DNA of 64,000 bases from Neodontobutis hainanensis (Eukaryota > Chordata > Actinopteri > Gobiiformes > Odontobutidae): assembly GCA_024349245.1 (NCBI GenBank), contig JALDNG010000745.1, forward strand, positions 26,113-90,112, read 5' to 3'. Below the pieces are notes generated by a model. That model was not told the DNA's origin and searched no databases. It was given only the letters and a program-made list of their open reading frames with translations. A program made the position numbers and the translations under genes. Shown one piece after another: positions 58,069 through 64,000 of the stretch. Position 1 is the stretch's first letter. Each line of letters begins with the position of its first letter.

Positions 58069-61000
58069 AATTATCCCTGTTTCACATTTCATCCCTTTTC
58101 TCTGTTTTTCTTTTGTTTTCATTTATCTTTTTTGTGCTGTTTCTCTGAATATACAATTTATATTTTCTATCGGCGATGATTCCAATTAGAATGTAATATT
58201 AAGTGATAAAAAATGTTTTGTTTTTTTTAATGGTTTGGCATTTGGGTTAGTGATATACAACCAAACATTTACATATTGCTGTTTACTAACTTAAATTATA
58301 ATTGTGTGCATGTCCATGAATGCTGTATGTAATTGCAACGACTTAATCCAGAAGTGTTAATCAGTCAGTCTCCGTCTGAAACATTTATTGTCAATAGTTT
58401 GAAACAATGGCACATTTCTTCGTGGCCAACCTTGCCATCTAAATAATAAAGATTGACAAAAACATCCCTATATGTTCCATCACCAATACCTTGAAAAGTA
58501 TTGGACTCAAGTAACACTGACTCCCTCTTTACTGATTTCAATTCAAACTTCCCTTACTCCTGGGGTCTCCTGGAAGGGGCCATACTTTTCTCACTCTATT
58601 CTCACTTGGTGTTACATGAAAAAAATGAAAGCAATATTTGTAGCCATATTATAAAAGCCAAGCATTTGTGTGCATATTTTAATATTTTTTTTATTAAATA
58701 AATCATGAGAATCATAAAAATTGTTTACTGCTCCATACAAAATGTTCGGACATGGGTTCTTCTTGAAGGGGTCAGACTTTTCTCTAAATTCCTTCTCTAG
58801 TTTCAGTGAATAAATGAAAATTATTAAAGCATTATTTTAGTCTTACCAGAGGCAATTGTTAGCATATTCTAATCCAAGGTGTGAACAGAGCTTTAAATAT
58901 ATTATTAAAAGGTCTGTGGGTTGCGTCTTTGTGTTTACTTCCAGTTCTCAGAGCGGGATCTGGAGGCTAAACACAAACAGGTGCCGAGCGTCTGCCGCAG
59001 TGACTCAGCCGTCCGTTCTGAACATAACACTTCATAGACTGTTGTTTACGCTCATTTGGGTGGGTGGGGGGGTAAACATGCCGCGGCAGAAGCCTCCTCT
59101 TGGGCTGCGGCGTGTTTAACCACAGCAGTCTGTTTGATGAGCTCACTCCCAGCGCTGAGATGGAAAAGCGCGGCTGTGTGCGTTGATTGAATTAACAGCC
59201 GGACGAGCAACACCATCGATCGGGAAAGTGCACAGGCAGCAACTCCGGCCCCATTAATATCACCATCCACATCAACCCAATGTATCCCATAATGCACCTG
59301 GGCTACAGCCAGAGGTCAACAATGCCATTCTGTAGAACTCCATCTTGTCCATGTGTGTCACGGCTGCAAAGAAAAGATAGACAAATGCAGAGTGAAGACG
59401 TGCTAAAATAAACCCGGACGTGATGAAAAAGTGAGGAGGACGAAGACAAATGGTAGCGAGTAAAGGAACATGCAGTCCTGAGATGGAAACGTTCAGATAA
59501 AAGGCCAGCGAGGAAAGTAATGATGGAGTAATGGATGCTAAGAAAATATTTAAGTCTGCAGTGGGCCACGGGTTTCCACCCAACGAGGAGAAGGAGGAGG
59601 TGAGGAGTCAGCGAGGGCACCACACAAGCAGCTGATTTGTCAAAAAGAGCTGGCAGCTTGTTTGTGTCTTTAACTTGGACCAATGGTTAGTCTAAGAAAG
59701 TCTTTATATGGAATTTCTTAAGTCTGGTCAGAACATTAGCGGTGTTTCTATTGTCAGAAAACATAAGAGCATCCCAAATACTTGGTAAACTTGATAAACT
59801 TGATAAAGAATCCTCAGTTGCTGCACTAAACAGCAATGTTTTTTAAATAAAGCATGTCTTGTTCTTGCAATAAGTCATATCCCAAGAAAGTATGCTTAAT
59901 ATTAAGCTTTTTTCAAGAAACAAAGCTAGCACTTATTGGCAACAAGTATTTGTTGGTTAAAGACATACTTGACGTCTTAGGGCTTGAGCTCTATGATTCA
60001 CAAACACTGCACAAGCGCTCAAAAACCTGGGAATAAAGCAAAATGAGTCTTTGTCTATTGTTTATTGCAGCAGAATTTGGCCATAACCCATCCTTTTGCA
60101 CCGCTAAAAAGAGCATTTGCTTTCTTCTTTATTCAAATGTCAAGTTTTTAATGGTAAAAAAGTTTGAGAAGCACTGGTCTATAGTGATTCTGTAATTGAG
60201 GATCGGGAGACTAACCAAAAAATATATTCTGTCTCAAACAGAGGAAATGGGACAGCCAAAAATACCTTTGTTTAATATTTTATCAACATTACACAACTTC
60301 CTTTTAACCCTTTTGTTATGTGTTTGGATTACTCTACAACTATATAAAAATATAGCTTAATATAAAATAAAATGTAAGAAATACCAAATGTTTTATACAG
60401 ATTGTCTACAGTGGCACTGACTTTCCATAAAAAGGTCGAGCAGCTCTTGGCACGATTATGTTTTGTCCACACCAGGTAGTCTTTTCACAACAACGCAAAT
60501 CTGACTCCATTAACCCTTTTAACCCCTCCTTCTTCCAAACCCCTCTGACCGTTTGTCTGTTTCCTTCCCCTCGACAGCTTTTTGGTGAACCCGAATGTGT
60601 CTAGATTCTTCCATTTGCTCATTCTCTATTCAACGGCTCAGCTTTGGCTGTCAGTCATCCGGGCAGCCAGTCGTAAGACTTGAATATGGATCCACATCTG
60701 TGTCTCTCCAGAGCTTTTATCGCGCACTTCATTTCTCCGTCTGCCGCGCTAATACACAAGTGACAGCCTCTCACGGCTCTCCACACCTGGCTGTGCTTCA
60801 GAGAATTCAAATCCACAAACGGAGCCGCCTTTCTTCCAAATGGATTCCTACTTCTCTCTTTTATGTTGATAATACTTAATAGGTTTGATCATAGTCTGCA
60901 TTTTGTCTTGGATTAATAGAATCTTGAGCTGCAACATTCAGTCTAACCTTATTATGTGATAGTACTTTTTCTCTTCCGTTTCCTGTTGAGAACATAGTTA

Positions 61001-61523
61001 GACCATGTGTATCATGGTGTTTAATATCCGTGAAGTGTTCAAAAAGCACATCTTTGGTCTCAGACCAAAACTACATTGTAAGAATGGAGACCCTAACGTT
61101 GATGGGAATAATTTTCTAAATCTTTTTTGTATTTCACATTAAAATCCCACATTCTCTTACTCCAACTTTGTCTAAACTGTACTACAATTGGGGCTCAAAC
61201 CTGGCACCTCCTGGTTGTGAGACAACACTGGTGCCCACATTGTAACTTTGTCCACATAGCAACAAGACACAATTGTAACTATTCAAACATACAGTAAGCT
61301 ATTTTTATGGGTAATTGAGGAAAACTGTTTAATTGGTTAATGGCAAAAATGTAGATGTTGTCTAGGTTTAAAAATCAAGGATTTTAATAGATGAGATTCT
61401 TGTATATAGGAGCTCTCAAATAAAGGACACTCCAATTGGCTGTTGGCAGAAGATCCAGTAACACTTTATTTTACACTACACTTGATACATTGTATCTACC
61501 TCATCAAGTACAATGTAACACAC
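58069..61523. other. Unannotated intergenic DNA
   Basis: No supported gene. 58900-59340 and 60540-60870 are GC-richer and non-repetitive, possibly conserved non-coding. An imperfect 12-bp stem (59073-59084 with 59107-59118) lies in the first. Overlapping minus-strand frames at 59272-59683 lack a recognised domain. Confidence 0.4.
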
Positions 61524-61654
61524 TGTGTAACAAACGGTAATAACATGTAACTACATAGTACATACATACCATAATCCTACCTACAATATGTAAGTAGACA
61601 TAATTCCATTATGTATGTAGTATGTAGTTACATGTTAATACAGTTTGTTACACA
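61524..61654. repeat. Near-palindrome, 45-bp arms
   Basis: Arms 61524-61568 and 61610-61654 are reverse complements with about four mismatches, separated by 41 bp. The arms contain TGTGTAACAAACGGTAATAA and AGTTACATGTTAATACAG at matching positions. This resembles a fold-back MITE. Upstream AGTAACACTTTATTTTACAC may belong to the same element. Confidence 0.75.
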
Positions 61655-62637
61655 ACTGAAAACTGTCTATTCCAGCACTAGCTACATCAGCTCACAAAGA
61701 TAAATATGCTGTGGTAAATTTGTTTAGTTTTTTAATAAAAAAAAAAGCAGACAGGTTGTTCTGCTGTTGTTGGAGGTGAGTAGTGGGTGGTACATAAGGG
61801 AAGGAGTTACCAGCTACTGCAGCTCGAACTTTTGGTGGGTCTGATTGGTTTGCTGATTTTTACCTGGACATTGCACTTTGCCATTTTAACAAGGCAGGCC
61901 ACTCGTTTGCAGAAACTTTAATTCCATGTGGCATGTTAATGACAGGTCTGAACAGAGTATCAGACCCTTATGTATAGCTAAAAGCCACACATTCAAATAC
62001 CTATGCAGATTGAAGATAGATCTGCAGATAGCGTTAACTTAGTTTTGTCAAAGAGGTAGGAGGGGGGGTCCACAAGCCCTTGAACTGTTAACCCAGGAAC
62101 CGAGCGGGATAAGGGTCATGGGAGGCCAACGGTTTACTTTGCACATTTCTGAGGGATTAGGGGCTCCACGTGAACAACGGATGCATGATAGGAATAATGA
62201 TTCAACGTCTCACTGCAGCGGACGATGACACGGCAAGATCACACAGACATCACCTCCACGGAGAGTAAGATCGAGGGCGATGGCTGAGGCACAGGAGGAA
62301 CCAGGGATGAATAATTAGTGCAGAGAGAGGATTAAAAACATAAAGATGGAAAAAAGTGTCTCTATAGAGCAAGAGGAGCTGCAGCTGTGGAGAAGAAAAA
62401 AGGGATGATTGAGAATAGGGCTGGGTGAGAAAGCTCTTAAAAGCTTCACACAGGGTTAATATGGTCATGAAAACCTGAAAAACTCTTGAAAATACAGGTT
62501 TCAGAGTTATGGATTTTTTGTTGTTTTGTCAAGGTTTTGAAAATGTTATGAAAATTCTGAATAACTTTGTGTCAAATACGACCCCGCTTACAATTCTATA
62601 ACATTCACATACAGTCGTCAAGTTTCATTGTTAACAG
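61655..62637. other. Unannotated DNA
   Basis: No gene or repeat recognised. Confidence 0.4.
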
Positions 62638-62735
62638 GGTTTCTGTGTGGAGTTGGCATGTTACAATGCTCATGAGGGTTTCCTCCGAGTACTCAAGTTT
62701 CACCCACCAACATCAAAACACGTTGGGCGCCCCCT
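62638..62735 (+). repeat. Fragment of the repeat at 14813-15115
   Basis: TTTCTGTGTGGAGTTGGCAT and GAGGGTTTCCTCCGAGTACT correspond to the middle of that widespread fish repeat. The head and tail are missing. Confidence 0.5.
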
Positions 62736-62899
62736 AGTGGTGGTTGATGAGAGTGAATTTCCTAATAGGAATAATAAAGTGATAATAATTTTAAAGTCCC
62801 CTGTCCCCTTGCTTGTTTCCAACCAGGCTTTACATCATAGTAAAGTAGAGAGCACAACATAACACCGTTTACAAGGCTTATTTTGACATTCAGCATATA

Positions 62900-63855
62900 C
62901 ACTCACCTAGAGGATTATTAGGAACACCAGACTAATATTGTGTTTGACCCCTTTCACCTTTAGAACTGCCTTAATTCTACGTGGCATTGATTCAACAAGG
63001 TGCTGAAAGCATTCTTTAGAAATGTTGGCCCATATTGAGAGGATAGCATCTTGCAGTTGATGGAGATTTGTGGGATGCACATCCAGGGCAAAGCTCCTGT
63101 TCCACCACATCCCGAAGATGCTCTATTGGGTTGAGATCTGGTGACTGTGGGGGCCATTTTAGTTCAGTGAACTCATTGTCATGTTCAAGAAACCAATTTG
63201 AAATGATTCGAGCTTTGTGACATGGTGCATTATCCTGCTGGAAGAAGCCATCAGAGGATGGTACATGGTGGTCATAAAGGGATGGAATTGATCAGAAACA
63301 ATGCTCAGGTAGGCCGTGGCATGTAAACAATGCCTAATTGGCACTAAGGGGCCTAAAGTGTGCCAAGAAAATATCCCCCACACCATTACACCACCACCAC
63401 CAGCCTGCACAGTGGTAACAAGGCATGATGGATCCATGTTCTCATTCTGTTTACGGCAAATTCTGACTCTACCATCTCAATGTCTCAACAGAAATTAAGA
63501 CTCTTCTCCTCTGACCACTAGCATCAACAAGGCCTTTTCGCCCACAGGACTGCCCCATTCTGGATGTTTTTCCCTTTTCACACCATTCTTTGTAAACCCC
63601 AGGAATGGTTGTGCGTGAAAATCCCAGTAACTGAGCAGATTGTGAAATACTCAGACCGCCCGTCTGGCACCAACAACCATCACCTTTCTTTCCCATTCTG
63701 ACATTCAGTTTGGAGTTCAGGAGATTGTCTTGACCAGGACCACACCCCTAAATGCACTGAAGCAACTGCCATGTGATTGGTTGATTAGACTCATTTAAGA
63801 AGACTGCATTAAAGAAAAATTGAACAGGCGTTCCTAATAATCCTTTAGGTGAGTG
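62900..63855 (-). pseudogene. Tc1-like DNA transposon with internal deletion
   Basis: Terminal inverted repeats CACTCACCTAGAGGATTATT (left) and AATAATCCTTTAGGTGAGTG (right), each next to a TA target duplication, define 956 bp. On the minus strand the N-terminal DNA-binding part is readable (GLSISQSAQLLGFSRTTIPG, 63469-63696). The catalytic part follows: GGGVMVWGIFSWHTLGPLVP, FQQDNAPCHK with Asp at 63234-63232, and PIEHLRDVV with Glu at 63123-63121. Between the two, around 63500-63515, a segment containing the first catalytic Asp is missing, and stop codons follow the junction. The terminal repeats are almost intact, so the copy might still be recognised by a transposase from elsewhere, but it makes none. 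Confidence 0.9.
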
Positions 63856-64000
63856 TAAATGTAGGTATACTGTATGTCTTTAGGAGTCAAAACTATCAAC
63901 ACAAACTCACAAACTATTAAAGCTCCATCATCTAATTTTATTTCCGCCGTCTCTGTCTTAGACAGCACTCTCCCCTAAAAGCAGCAGAAGGACCTTTTCT
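63856..64000. other. Window end
   Basis: TA duplication at 63856-63857, then unannotated sequence. Confidence 0.5.

Noticed and set aside
61170..61240. tRNA-like minus-strand segment (GGTTTGAGCCCC-like B box)
   Set aside because: Only a B-box-like word and loose context are present; there is no convincing A box or SINE body.

Overview
The window is vertebrate nuclear DNA, most likely from a ray-finned (teleost) fish. It is AT-rich, contains no recognisable bacterial operons and no complete host gene, and is dotted with repeat families that together are typical of fish genomes. These are L2, L1 and RTE/Rex3-like LINEs, Tc1-like and piggyBac-like DNA transposons, hAT-type MITEs, several tRNA-derived SINE families, long (TA)n arrays and one full-length Tf1/sushi-type Ty3/Gypsy retrotransposon. 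Almost all open frames in the window are chance frames or fragments of these elements. I could not identify any host protein-coding exon with confidence; one weak exon candidate lies at 56666-56864.

Layout. 1-13.3 kb: unannotated DNA with a hAT-like MITE (3245-3664), two copies of one dispersed repeat (6060-6615 and 12430-12863) and short hairpins. 13.3-17.5 kb: a TE cluster with a decayed L2 LINE, a (TA)n array, a tRNA-derived repeat, a decayed L1 LINE and a MITE with inverted ends and a 9-11 bp target duplication. 17.5-24.2 kb: unannotated apart from a SINE head. 24.2-27.8 kb: a SINE, the two separated ends of an L2 copy with about 1.1 kb of extra DNA between them, (TA)n and (CA)n arrays, and another LINE fragment. 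30.3-33.5 kb: a MITE, a strong hairpin, and a Tc1-like transposon interrupted by a SINE with a clear 7-bp duplication. 37.2-41 kb: LINE 3' fragments, SINEs (one folded back on itself), an internally deleted piggyBac-like remnant and a Rex3-like tail.

41136-46469 holds the main element: a minus-strand Ty3/Gypsy retrotransposon with two nearly identical LTRs and a perfect 5-bp duplication (GTCAT). It encodes Gag, protease, reverse transcriptase, RNase H, integrase and a chromodomain, with most catalytic motifs readable but the frames broken by small indels. Next to the 5' LTR is an 11-nt sequence exactly complementary to a segment of the LTR's own transcript, preceded by a TATA-like box at the usual distance. 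That is the arrangement expected for Tf1-type self-priming instead of tRNA priming.

46.5-64 kb: mostly unannotated, with a second Rex3-like fragment, further SINEs, a long near-palindrome (61524-61654) and a Tc1-like element (62900-63855) that has lost its middle, including the first catalytic aspartate. No new multi-gene system is visible. The value of the window lies in the retrotransposon's self-priming signature, the nested and folded-back SINEs, and the dating these allow.
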